Of a stretch of 64,000 nt of DNA, positions 33,110-43,449 are shown piece by piece. The DNA comes from Dasypus novemcinctus (Eukaryota; Chordata; Mammalia; Cingulata; Dasypodidae), in contig NC_080680.1 of the NCBI RefSeq assembly GCF_030445035.2, positions 100,073,157-100,137,156 on the forward strand, given 5' to 3'. The translations under genes and the position numbers were made by a program. The notes under the pieces were generated by a model. That model did no database searches. It was given only the letters and a program-made list of their open reading frames with translations, and had not been told where the DNA came from. Each line of letters opens with the position of its first letter. Position 1 is the first letter of the stretch.

Positions 33110-34458
33110 GCTTCCTAGAGTATTTATTCTGGGTGCAGTTTTTATCTTTAGTTTAGGACTTCCTATCATTTCTCCCTTACTGGTTGTACAGTAGGAGCCA
33201 AGCACATAGTTGGTGCTACAAGCTGTGAAGGCTCAAGCTGCCCTCATTGCACCAGGGACCAAAGAAGCTTCTTCCAACTTTCTCCTTTGCCAGGGGTAGG
33301 GACAGAATCACAGCTATGTGGGATAATCCATATGCAGGCCTAGACTGTAGTTGCCCAGAGAGACTGATGAAGCTTCACATCCCTTTCTCCCCTGCCTGGG
33401 GCAGGGATGGAGCTGCAGGTATGGGCAGCAATCTATGGAGTGTGGGTCCTAAGATGACCGCAGTTGCCCTGGCAGACTTCTGATTTTCAGTGTATGCCAG
33501 CCAAAGTTCCCTGCAGTTCCCTATGTAGGCTGGCACAGGGTTCCTCAGGCTCCTCCCTGCCAGAGGCAGGGCTGAAGCCTAGGCTGACTGCAGGCTGATC
33601 TGCATGAAAGAAACTGTCAGTCCCGCTTCTCCTCAGGCTGGGGACAGAGTCAGAGTGGCAGCTCCTGGCCTCTTTCTGACTTGGGCTGGTTCTCACTCCA
33701 GCTGTTCCCAGGGTTATCTCTTAGCCATCCGAGTCTACCAATCAGAAGCTGAAAATGGCAGCCAACCACCTCCTCCTTCCCTGTTTCTGGGCAATGGAGC
33801 TTCCAATTCCCCTCACAGAGCAGCTCCTGGGGCAGCTTGTGCCGCCACAGTAGGACAATTACCGGCCTCTGTGGCTTGGCCAATAACTTCCCGGAGAGGC
33901 TGGCAGAGGTTCCTACACTTTCCTCCCTGCTGGAGATGGCACTGGGGCCTAGGTTAGACTGCAATATGATCTGGATAGGAAGAAGCTGGTCCTCACCAGT
34001 ACTGGGATTTTCAGTCCTCCCTGCTTCCCCTTGTGCCAGGAGCAGAGTTAAGATGGTGGCTCCCAGCCTCTTTCTAACCTGGACAGGCTCAAGCTTTAGC
34101 TGTTCTCAGGATTATGTTGTAACCCACTGAATTTCCTGATCATAGCTGAAATTGGTGCCCAACCATCTCTTCCTCCCCCGTTTTGCAGCTGCGAAACAGC
34201 CTCCGTGGAGGCTTGTGCTTCAGTGGAGGATGGGCACCAGCCTCCGTGGTGTGGAGCACTCTTCTTACAAGTCTTCTCTGCAGACGGGTAGTCTCCTCCT
34301 TCCACCCTCCCCCCCCCAAGGACGTTGCAGGATGCTCTTCTGGTCTCCTGGAGCCCCCAAACAGGTGCTTCAGCTAGCTCCAGAGAGCTCTGGGTGTTTG
34401 CTAACTGCCCTGTAGCAGGAGCTGACTCTAGGAGCGCCTTATGCCGCTGCTGGTTTCC
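33110..34458 (-). repeat. Repetitive 5' UTR of the half-L1 element
   Basis: GC-richer than its surroundings and built from imperfect tandem units. A longer block beginning 'gcctctttct' recurs at 33,668 and 34,066 (398 bp apart). A shorter one (TCTCCTTTGCC / TCTCCCCTGCC) recurs at 33,281 and 33,386 (105 bp apart). Monomeric 5' UTRs with promoter activity are known from rodent L1s; here the promoter role is inference. Confidence 0.6.
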
Positions 34459-34604
34459 TACTGTTGTGTTTTGAGAATTCATTTTATATTCTACAAACAA
34501 GTCCATGACAGATACATGGTATGCAAAGAATTTTTCCTAATCCATGGCTTATGTTTTCATCTTCATCAAAAGGTCTTTCACTGAGCAAAAGTTTCTAATT
34601 TGTT

Positions 34605-35016
34605 TTTTTTTTTTGAGATTTATTTATTTATTTTTCTCTCCTCCCCCGCCCCCCAGTTGTCTGTTCTCTGTGCCTATTTGCTGCATCTTCTTTGTCCGCT
34701 TCTGTTGTTGTCAGCGACACAGGAATCTGTGTTTCTTTTTGTTGCATCATCTTGTTGTGTCAGTTCTCCGTGTGGGTGGCCCCATTCCTGGGCAGGCTGA
34801 ACTTTCTTTCACGCTGGGTGGCTCTCCTTGTGGGGCATACTCCTTGTGCATGGGGCTCCCCTACGTGGGGACACTCCTGCGTGGCAGGGCACTCCTTGTG
34901 CACATCAGCACTGCACATGGGCCAGCTCCACACGGGTCAAGGAGGCCCGGGGTTTGAACCGCGGACCTCCCATGTGATAGACAGACGCCCTAACCACTGG
35001 GCCAAGTCTGCTGCCG
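34605..35016 (-). mobile_element. DAS-SINE in the old L1
   Basis: Reversed DAS-SINE with a T-rich tail at 34,605-34,632 and its head ending near 35,016. A 9-bp duplication TAATTTGTT lies at 34,596-34,604 and 35,017-35,025. Confidence 0.95.
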
Positions 35017-36221
35017 TAATTTGTTATAGTCCAATTTATCAAGTTTCGTTTTCTGGATGATGCTTTGGTGTCAAGGCTAAAAGCTCTTCCCCTAGGTCTA
35101 TGTCCCAAAGATGTTTTCTTATTTTTTTTTTCCTGAAAGTTTTATGACTTTACATGATTCATTTTGAGATAATGTTTGAATTTAAATTTAGGTTCAGTTT
35201 TTGTTGCCTAAAGATATCCAACTGCTCCAGCACCGTTTGTTGAAAAGTCTACCCTTTCTCCTTTGACTTGCTTTTGCAATTTTTTTGATTTTGTGAATAA
35301 TAGGCTGGACACATTTTTGTGTATGTGTTTGGGGTTTTCTATTCTGTTCTATTGATCTATGTGTCTATCTCTCCACCAACACAACAGTCTCCTAATTACT
35401 ATAGTTATGTCAAAAGCCTTAACATTGGGTAGAGTGATTCTTCCCACTTGATTCTTTTATCAAGGTGTGTTAGTTATTCTAGATACTATGTCTTTCCACG
35501 TAAGTTTTAGAACAAGTTTGGCTATGCCTACCAAAAAAAGCTTGCTGGAATTTTCATAGGATTTACATTAAATCAACATGTCAATTTCAGAAGATTTGAT
35601 GTCTTTAATATGCTGAGTTTTCCAATCCAAGACCACAGTAGGTCTCTCCATTTATTTTGGTTTTTAATATATTTCAGCAGCATTTTGTAATTTTTAAAAT
35701 ATGGATTTCTATCCATGTTTTGTTAAGTATATACCTAAGTAGTTCCTTTTCTTTAGAACAATAGTACATGGTATTATGTTTTTAGTTTTGGTTTCTACAT
35801 GCTCATTGTTAGTATGTAGAAATACAATTGATTTTTTTTTTTCTGTCTTGATCTTGTATTCTGAGACTGTGTGGAACTGACTTTGTTCTAGGAGTTTCTT
35901 GCAGATTCCTTGGGATTTTCTGCTTAGATAGTCATGTCATCTGCAAATAAAGACAGTTTTATTCCTTCCTTTCCAATTTGTATCCATTTGATTTTTTTTT
36001 TCCTTGTCCTATTGCTTTGACTGGAACTTTCAGTACAATGTTGAGTAAGAGTGGTAAGAATGGACAGTATTTCCTTCTTCCCAATCTTAGGGGGAAAGCA
36101 GTCAGTCTTTTACTATTAAGTTACCATTAAGTATTATGCTAGCTATAGTTTTTTTTTTTTTTTTTTGATAGATGTTCTTTATCCAGTTCAGAATATTCTG
36201 TTCTACTCCTAACTTGCTTGG

Positions 36222-36262
36222 AGGTTTTTTGTTTTGTTTTGTATTGTTTTGTTTTGTTTTAT
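36222..36262. repeat. (GTTTT)n repeat
   Basis: About seven GTTTT units with one GTATT interruption, within the old L1. Confidence 0.85.
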
Positions 36263-36372
36263 CATGAATGTGTGTTGGATTTTTTCAAATGCTTTTTCTG
36301 CAATAGTTTATATGATTATGTGAGATTTCTTCTTCTTTCTGTTGGTATGGTGGCTTACACTAATTGCTTTTT

Positions 36373-37553
36373 ATAAATTAATTTTTATTTTAAGGAAGAT
36401 TTAGATTAAATAAATGTTACATAAAAAATATAGTGGGTTCCTATCTACCCCACCGCCTCCCCACTGCACATTTTCCCCCATTAACAACATCTTTCATTAG
36501 TATGGCACATTTGTTACAATTGATGAACACATATTGAAACATTTCTACTAACCATGGGCATTATATTACATTATACTTTATACTTTGCACCACACAATTT
36601 TATAGTTTTTGAAAAATGTATAATGGCCTGTACTGTCACTGCAATATCATGCAGGGCAATTTCCATGCCCCCAAAGTACCCCATGTTAGACCTATCCTTC
36701 CCTCTCCCTCCCCTAAGAACCTCTGGTGGCCACTGCCTTTATATCAATTATACAAGTTCTTTAATTGCTACAATAATCATAAGTCTACTTAAGTCCATAG
36801 TTGCAAACCTCCCATATGTTTGTTCATTCCTCAGTATCAAGGATTTTAGGATGGGGATGCCCATTCTGTTTCTGATTGAGAGGGGGTTTAGATTCCATAG
36901 GGCAGATGGATGGAACTGTCTTGCTTGCAGCTGTAGATAGTCTCTGTTTTTTTGGGGTGGGTGTTGTCTTTTTGTTAGTTGTCCTGTGAAAATCCAATTA
37001 ACTGGAGTGTAGATGTTGAAACTCTGTTGAGATTAAAGGCTCAACTGGCATATGAACAGACTAAAGATTTTAAGTCTCTGGGACATATGTTTAATGAGTA
37101 TAGTGCTAATTATATAGGTTCAAATAAAAGGGGTAGAAGAATCATGTGTAGGAAAATTGGAAACAAATCTAAGTCTGTTACAATGGGAGCATATACCTCA
37201 AAGTAAGGCCCACAGACTGAGTGCTGAATGCCCTGCCTCTATTGTCTAAATGTCTCTAGAGTCCTCAGGAGCCCTGCTATTTGAAGCACTGTTTATGGTG
37301 GCAGTCAGTGAGATCCTGTTAAGATGTGCATAAGCATAACCTCTGGAATGGCCTTCCAACTCACTTTGAAATCTCTTAACCATAAAAACTGATTTGTATT
37401 TCGTATTTTCTCCTTTTTGTCAAGGTCTTTTTCTAAATGCATCTCTAGTTGGTCCTTGGTAATACTCCCCCTGTGCCAGGGAGGATCATCCCCAGGAGTC
37501 ATGTCCCATACCAGGGGGAAAGATAGTGCTTTTATATGCTGAGTTTGCTGGTA
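36373..37553 (-). mobile_element. L1 3'-UTR-type insertion in the old L1
   Basis: An 1,181-bp block interrupts old L1 ORF2 between two copies of GCTTTTT (36,366-36,372; 37,554-37,560). Its left part ('gggttcctatctaccccacc', 'cattagtatggcacatttgttacaatt') resembles L1M-type 3' UTR sequence. The right part ('catatgtttaatgagtatag' with 'gtcatgtcccatacc') is a recurring xenarthran-looking repeat that I cannot name. A 75-residue reading frame at 36,979-37,206 lies within it and is not a gene. Confidence 0.6.
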
Positions 37554-38164
37554 GCTTTTTGAATGTTGAGCCAGCCTTACTTATTGGAATAAATCCCACT
37601 AGGCCACACTATATACATTACTGGATTCGATTTGCCAATATTTTGTCGTAGAGTTCATGACAGATAATTGCTTGTTGTTCTCATTTTTTTTGTACTATCT
37701 TTGTCTGGTGTTGCTATCAGGTTAATACTAACCTTGTAAAATGTTTTTTCCTCCTCTTTTCTATGCAAAAGATTTAGTAAACATGCTGTTAATTATTTTT
37801 AAATGTTTGGTAGAATTTCCTAGTAGAATAATCTGAGCATGGATGTTTTTAGAGGGAAAGCTTTTAAATAGAGATTAAATTTCTTTAATGGATATAGGAC
37901 TATTAAAATTGCCAATTTTATCTTGGTTGAGGTTTGATAATTTGTGATTTTTGAGGAATAAGCCTATTTATTATAAGTTACCAAATTTCTGTTTTGTTAT
38001 TAGAGGGGAATTATTTTTCTCCTCAATGGATGTACTCATTCTTTAGTCTGTAACAAAATCCATTGCTCCCCCGCACAGGTTCTCATTCCACTCTACTTCC
38101 ATGGTCTCTATCTGATTTGTTGTTCATCATAAACTGTTCTCTGGACCTCAGTTCTCTAGAATAA

Positions 38165-38375
38165 GGGTTCCCAAACACTAGCAATTTTACACTCCAGCCC
38201 CAGGGGACATTTGGCAATGTCAAGAGACATTTTTTGGTTGTCAAAACTGGGAGAATGTTACTGGTATCTAGTTGATAGAGGTTAGGGATGCTACTAAATA
38301 TCCTTCAGCACATAGGCCAGCCCCCACAACAAATAATTATCTGACCCCAAATGTCAGTAGTGCTGAGTTTGAGAA
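38165..38375 (+). mobile_element. Non-autonomous hAT element (MER20-like)
   Basis: 'ccaggggacatttggcaatgtc', 'acattttttggttgtcaaaactggg', 'agcccccacaacaaataattatctg' and 'gtttgagaaaccctg' follow a well-known short hAT-Charlie consensus. I am sure of the class and less sure of the exact name. Confidence 0.7.
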
Positions 38376-38562
38376 ACCCTGTTCTAGCCCTGTTCTTAAT
38401 GTGTGTTCTGCAAGCAAGCAACATCTGCATTACCTATAATCTTGTTAGATGCGCAGAATTCCAAGCCTTACCTCAGATCTATTATTATAGAATTTGCATC
38501 TTAACAAGATTTTTGGGGATTCATATGAGCATTAAAGTTTGAGAAGAACTTCCCTGGAATAA
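38376..38562 (+). mobile_element. MER5A-like hAT element
   Basis: 'gcagaattccaagccttacc', 'cttaacaagatttttggggattc' and 'attaaagtttgagaagaac' match the MER5A body and its right terminus, directly after the previous hAT copy. Confidence 0.75.
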
Positions 38563-38565
38563 TTA

Positions 38566-38940
38566 CTATCTGAATTAGATTTTTACTGCTGCTGTAACAG
38601 ATTACCACTGACCTAGTATCTTAAAAGATACAAATTTATTATTTTTTAGTCTCAGAAGTCAGAATTCCAAAGCAGGTCTTACTGGATTGAAATAAAGGTA
38701 TCAACAGTTCTGTGTTTCTTCTGAAAGCTCTAAGGGGAGAATTAGTTTACAGCTTCTGCAGCTTTTAGGGGCTGCCCGCATTCCTTGGATCATGGCCCCA
38801 TTCTTCTCTTTTCAAAGACTACAATGTAAAGCTGAGTCTTTCTCATACAATGAAAGTCTTCTTCTGCAACAACAGAAGAATAGAGGGATTATGACTTGTG
38901 CTGATGAGGGAGCATGCTCCTTTTAGCTTCCAGAGAGCTG
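38566..38940 (-). mobile_element. MLT1-type (ERVL-MaLR) LTR
   Basis: On the minus strand it ends in the MLT1 signature 'ataataaatttgtatctttt' followed by 'ctgttacagcagcagtaaaaatc'. 'attccttggatcatggcccc' lies upstream on the plus strand. The polyadenylation signal is in the expected place. The 5' end is not sharply resolved. Confidence 0.75.
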
Positions 38941-39248
38941 AATAACAACAATGATAATAAAATGATGATCATACTAATTTCAAATATATCATGATATGAT
39001 TATTTTCCCCTCGTACTTGGTATCTGTTCATCTTGTCTTTTAGTCCCTGACAGTACTGCTCTCCCCCAATCCAGAAGCAGGTTCTCACTTCAGATCTAAT
39101 CCATACCCCAACTGAGCTTAGAGCATATAGTCTGCATAGCACACAAGAAGATCACAGGATTTAAATCAGGTACCCTGATGATGCTTATCTTGAGGGCTGC
39201 TCTAAAGGTCTATTGGGATGATGATATTTTGAAAACATCAGCTTAGGT

Positions 39249-39698
39249 TGTTTTAATCTGCTAGGCTACTGAAATACAGATACTCTGAAATGGGTTAACT
39301 TTACAATGTTCCTATTGTAAAAGTTAACCCATTGTAACTTACAAGCTTACATTTCTGAGGCTGTGAAAATATCCCAATCAAGGCATCATCAGGTGATGCT
39401 TTCTCCCTGAAGACCAGCTGCCAGTGATTTTGGTCTCCTTTGTCATATGTCAAGCAATATGGTGGCATCCATTGATCTCCCTCTTCTCTTCCTGATCTTT
39501 CAGCTTCTGGCTTCTTTCTCTCTGATTTATATTCTCTTATAAAGAACTACAGTAAAAAGATTAAGACCCACTCTGAGCCATGCCTTAACTGAAATAACCT
39601 AATCAAAAGGCTCTATGAACAATAGGTTTCTACCCACAGCAATAGATTTTCTTTAAGAAGATACTTTTCTGGAGTCTATATAGCTTCAAACCATCACA
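39249..39698 (-). mobile_element. MaLR-like LTR, complete
   Basis: Same family as the copies at 20,020 and 51,759: minus-strand start TGTGATGGTTTGAAGC, 'actgtagttctttataag', and an end near AGCCTAGCAGATTAAAACA. Flanks TAGGT and TAAGT could be a 5-bp duplication with one change, the size expected for ERVL-type elements. A short inverted duplication has arisen inside it at 39,289-39,333. Confidence 0.75.
39289..39333. repeat. 20-bp inverted repeat (hairpin) inside an LTR
   Basis: The left arm at 39,289-39,307 and right arm at 39,314-39,333 are reverse complements except for one missing T, separated by about 6 bases. The sister LTR at 20,020 lacks the right arm and continues differently, so the arm was gained after the families split. 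Confidence 0.85.
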
Positions 39699-39699
39699 T

Positions 39700-40740
39700 A
39701 AGTATTCAATATTGGTTACAATTTCTTTAAATGCTAGTTTCTTGCCTTGTAAGTCCAAGCAGAAATAGAAACAAGTCATATATATTATATTATATTACAT
39801 ATATAATAATATGTGCCATTCTTAATCTTTTAGAATAAGGTAGATTTTCTCTAGAAATGAGGTCAGGGTGTATAGAAGGACTAAGGATTCACCTTAGGAA
39901 GTCAGATCTGGGTCTAGCATTGCCTTTGAGTCCCAACTTGGCTTCCTATCCATTGTTAAGGCCCATGATTTTTCCTGAATTCCAAATTCAATACAAAACA
40001 TCTCTCTTCTCACCCAGCCTAGGTTTCCCAAAGAAAACAAAATGCAAAATGGTACAAATTTACAAGTGTGGCACTGAATAATGAATAGGGAACATGGTGA
40101 CATACTCAGCAACAAGGCCTGGTGTGTAGACTTCATTTCAGCCAGCAATTTTCTGTAGTGTTATTCACAGATATGCAGTTATTCTTGACATTCCTCACTG
40201 TTTACCCTGAAAACTCTTTAGCATAAAGCATCCCACAGCCTACCTGTGATTCAATACATAGGCATGAAAAGGGTCTATCTTATTCAGCAAACCTATTCTC
40301 TAAGATTCCTCCATAGAAAATCAAAAGTGCATTGTTGCCTAGGTGTAAATTGGACCAGAAGCCTTTTGGAGTGTTGCTGTTTTTGTGTGTGTGTCTTATG
40401 ACCATTCATGTGTTTATCTCTAAGCTAGCCTGATACACATTGTGCTGTGTTAGCTAAATGTTAAAGTCACCTCTGAGTCACCCCAATAAGAGTGGTGTTT
40501 TTGAGGCAACGTGAACTTTGTGTAAGCTTTATATATAAAATCAATTCTAAGGAGGCACAGGCAGATTCATGCTTTTTGCCAAAAAGGAGAAGAGGGTGTT
40601 TATCAGAGTGGCTCATTCTGAGAGAAGCCACTGCTTTTCCACATCTCCATTCTCCCCCCAGGACTGATTACCAAGTAGTAATTGATACCGGGTGTCCACA
40701 TTTCACAGGATCGTGGAACTCTGAGTGTGAAGGAACCATA
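39700..40740. other. Non-coding stretch with an AT-rich patch
   Basis: (TATAT)-rich at about 39,778-39,815. No gene or repeat family recognised in the remainder. Confidence 0.5.
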
Positions 40741-40744
40741 CAAA

Positions 40745-40835
40745 GTCCCTGAAAACCCACCCATTTATAGATGATAAAATTGAGACACAAAGAGAGAAAT
40801 GACTTCCCAAAGGTCAGACAGCCCCCTCTAACAAA
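40745..40835 (-). mobile_element. MIR fragment
   Basis: 'atttatagatgataaaattgagacacaaagagagaaatgac' and 'aaaggtcagacagc' are reversed MIR core sequence. Confidence 0.65.
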
Positions 40836-40839
40836 TCCT

Positions 40840-41845
40840 CAGGGGGAAAGTCTTGGCTAGCAGGGAAGCTTTGCCTTCCCCTGGTTTGTGTGAAAATCTA
40901 ACCCATGTCCCCTCCCACAAAAGAGCAAGAGATACCCAGCTTCCTAAACGAGCAGTGTTGATCTCAGATGAACACAAAGCCACTGTTAGATCTGAACTTG
41001 GGAAAACATCCCATTTCAAAAAGATGTTAATACAGGATGTTGACCTGGATTAAAAAGGAAAAAAAAAGGTCTCTATGGGTTAGAGGGCTTTCATGTCTAG
41101 CCTTTGAGAAAGAAGATGAGCTTGAAAGAATCAGAGTTAAATTACACTATTTCACTGGAATAGAGACTGCATCTATACCTTTTGCCATGTTGGCACAGGA
41201 GATGGGGGTAGCTGTTGCATTAATAAAAAGGCCAGTCAAAGACAGACAACTTTAGTGGCAGAGGCAACAGGTTGGAAGAAGACAAATAAACACACTCAGT
41301 GGAGAAACTCTTCATTCCTGGCATGTTTGTTTTGAAAATGTCGCAGTACTAGGACATGAAATTCATGAATAATACCCCTTCCTTATTTTGACTCAAAAGT
41401 AATAAAGATTTATTACCATCCTACCCAGGGAAACAGTATTGACCCACTGGCTATTTGAGATTTTTAGCATTGTGGGCAAAAATATTTACTGCTTTTAATT
41501 ACCATAAAGCAGTAAGGATCATGGTTTAATAGATTTTCTTCCATTTCCCTTGCTCTTGATTTGCCATTCTAGATGTAAGAAAGAGGAGGGAAAAGTTATT
41601 TCAATGTTAAGTAAAAATTATCAGATAAAGATGATAAATTTAAAAATTGACAAAGGCTTGTATTGGGGAAAGGGGTGGTACAGGGGTAATCTGACCCTGG
41701 CTTGCTAACATGACTTTAGCAACTCAGATAATTTCTCTGAATCCCAAGGCCCTAGACTAAAATGACTTGATTAAATAAGAATTACAAAGGTAACCTCAAG
41801 AAAAACCACCCATCTAGAAGCTCTTGTGCAGGAGAAAAATGTGGC
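40840..41845. other. Non-coding stretch, nothing recognised
   Basis: No gene or repeat family recognised. Confidence 0.5.
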
Positions 41846-41847
41846 AG

Positions 41848-42055
41848 AGCAGGATGCCCCTGAGACTGACTATCTGACCTAAGGAGAGTTTCTTCACTTC
41901 TCCAAGCCTCAGTTTTCTTATTTAAGAGTGGGAAGAATAATGCTTCCTCTGCAGGGTCATCATAATGATAAAATGTGATTATAGATTTTTAAAAAATCCT
42001 TAGTGAAGTTCTTAGTATATGTTTTTCAGTGAACAATAACCTCTTTTATAATTGA
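41848..42055 (+). mobile_element. MIR SINE
   Basis: 'ctgactatctgacctaagg', 'cttcacttctccaagcctcagttttctta', 'gggtcatcataatgataaaatg' show the MIR core and tail. Confidence 0.75.
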
Positions 42056-42059
42056 GGAT

Positions 42060-42930
42060 GTAGAATATCAAAAGGTAAATTAAGCAAAGCACTCTTTCTC
42101 TCTCCCTAACCCTTACCCGCCTCCCCCCTACCCACAAGGGAGTAGAGAAAGATTCAGATTCCAGGCCAGCCGTTGTTGGGTAGTGCTAATTCCAAGGAAG
42201 AGTTGTTAGGTTGGTGGCCCAGTGGGCTAAGATCTCTTTGTCTGGGTCCAACTACTGGGTTTTCTGTGAACAAAAGAAGGAGCTATTTGCAATTCAGGCC
42301 ACATGTCAACAGCTAACTGGACAGAGAACTCTTCAATGAAAGTGTAAGATAAGTTCTCTTCTTCCATGTTGCCAATAAACAACTGAATTCTGGAAAAGGC
42401 TATCGATCCAACATAGAAGAATACAGTATAAATAAAGTTGCTTAGATCCTTAGGTGTAGGAGTCAGAAGGAGGAATATTAGACTCAACTTAAACATCACT
42501 CCAAGTTTGGTCCCATTTGTATTCTGGAACCTTGGCTGCTTGCTCAATGGAGAATCCCAGCTGTTACTTCCCTCTCATCTCCTAACCTGCTGCTTCAGCC
42601 CCCCTTTGTATGGCCTCCACCACACCCATTCTGATGTGAACTCTCACAATGTAACTGAGCATTTGTCTGCATTTTGGAAGCTACAGCTAACAATGTAGCA
42701 TACCAAACTGAATTTGCTCCTTCTCTTTTATGGCTTATTTTTCTTTTCCCCTAACTTAGACTGCCTTGAGATTGTACACACTAATACATTGTTAACATGT
42801 GAGCTTTGCAGCAGGCTCTGTTTCCTAGGGAACCTGGGCAGTTATAGGAGGTGGCCTTGTCTACTGAGTGCTTTCAGGAAGAAGGAGAATAGAAATGATC
42901 GGAACCTGTCCATCAAGGTGATAATAGATG
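42060..42930. other. Non-coding stretch, possible LTR tail
   Basis: 'ggctctgtttcctagggaacctggg' at about 42,815-42,840 resembles the end of an LTR, but no start or duplication could be matched. Nothing else recognised. Confidence 0.35.
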
Positions 42931-42934
42931 AAAC

Positions 42935-43405
42935 CAATCCATTTATTTCATGAGGGTCTACTTGGTACCAGCCACTTTGCTAAGCACTACACATCTGTGT
43001 CGGAGGCAATTGGGACCAGTGGTAAAGAGCAAAGGCTTCAAAGCAGACTGCATGGGCTCCATCATTCAATAACCTTGTACTTTGGACAAGCTTGATTAAA
43101 TTTTCTGGTTCTCAGTGTCCTCTTCTATATAATTTAGATAATAACAATGTCTACCTTTTATGTCTGTTGTGACAATTAAATGAATATTACATTCAAAACA
43201 TTTAAAATAGTGCCTGGTCCATAGTAGGACCTTAATAAATGTTAGCTGGTTTTACTATTATTCTAATCTCACTTGGTCTTCACAATACCCCAAGTGATGA
43301 AATTCATTATCCATGTGGTTTCATGAGAAAACTGAGGCTTGGTACCTGGTCTGAGGTCACACAAGCAGTAAGAGTAGAGCCAGAATCAATCCATTTGTGT
43401 ATATT
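42935..43405. mobile_element. Three MIR fragments in alternating orientation
   Basis: A reversed fragment (42,935-43,000), a forward copy (43,005-43,260; 'cagactgcatgggctcc', 'ccttgtactttggacaagc', 'cttaataaatgttagctgg') and another reversed fragment (43,256-43,400; 'gaaaactgaggcttgg', 'aggtcacacaagcagtaagag') lie end to end. The arrangement gives potential self-complementarity. Confidence 0.75.
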
Positions 43406-43449
43406 CCAGTCATGCAATAATATGACTATACTATATGTGTATACTATGT

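Larger units (their letters stand above)
29802..34458 (-). mobile_element. L1-derived element of half-L1 (HAL1-like) architecture
   Basis: Complete minus-strand insertion flanked by the 10-bp duplication TACTGTTGTG (29,792-29,801; 34,459-34,468). In its own sense it has a repetitive 5' UTR (34,458-33,110), an ORF1-like region (33,104 to about 32,200), a short linker, only the last part of the ORF2 region (about 31,611-30,960), and a repetitive 3' UTR (30,960-29,802). The endonuclease and most of the reverse transcriptase, roughly 2.5-3 kb, are absent. A DAS-SINE interrupts the junction. Without the SINE the ORF1 C-terminal frame reads on into the ORF2 remnant, with one stop at the join. HAL1 elements are known L1 derivatives that keep ORF1 and depend on L1 enzymes. 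A plain deleted L1 is the alternative. Confidence 0.75.
28300..37985 (-). mobile_element. Old L1 (host element of a nested cluster)
   Basis: One minus-strand L1 is split into five blocks: 28,300-29,066 (3' UTR and ORF2 end), 29,512-29,801, 34,469-34,604, 35,026-36,372 and 37,561-37,985 (ORF2, reverse-transcriptase side). The pieces join in correct L1 order across each insertion: 'ctggactgttttt' plus 'actgttgtg' continues as 'ttttgagaattcattttatattctac', and 'cactaattg' plus 'gctttttgaatgttgagcc'. The 5' half is missing beyond about 37,985. Many stops; no coding capacity. Confidence 0.85.

Noticed and set aside
36979-37206. 75-residue lysine-rich plus-strand frame
   Set aside because: Within an inserted repeat block; no family resemblance, and antisense to the likely orientation of the element.
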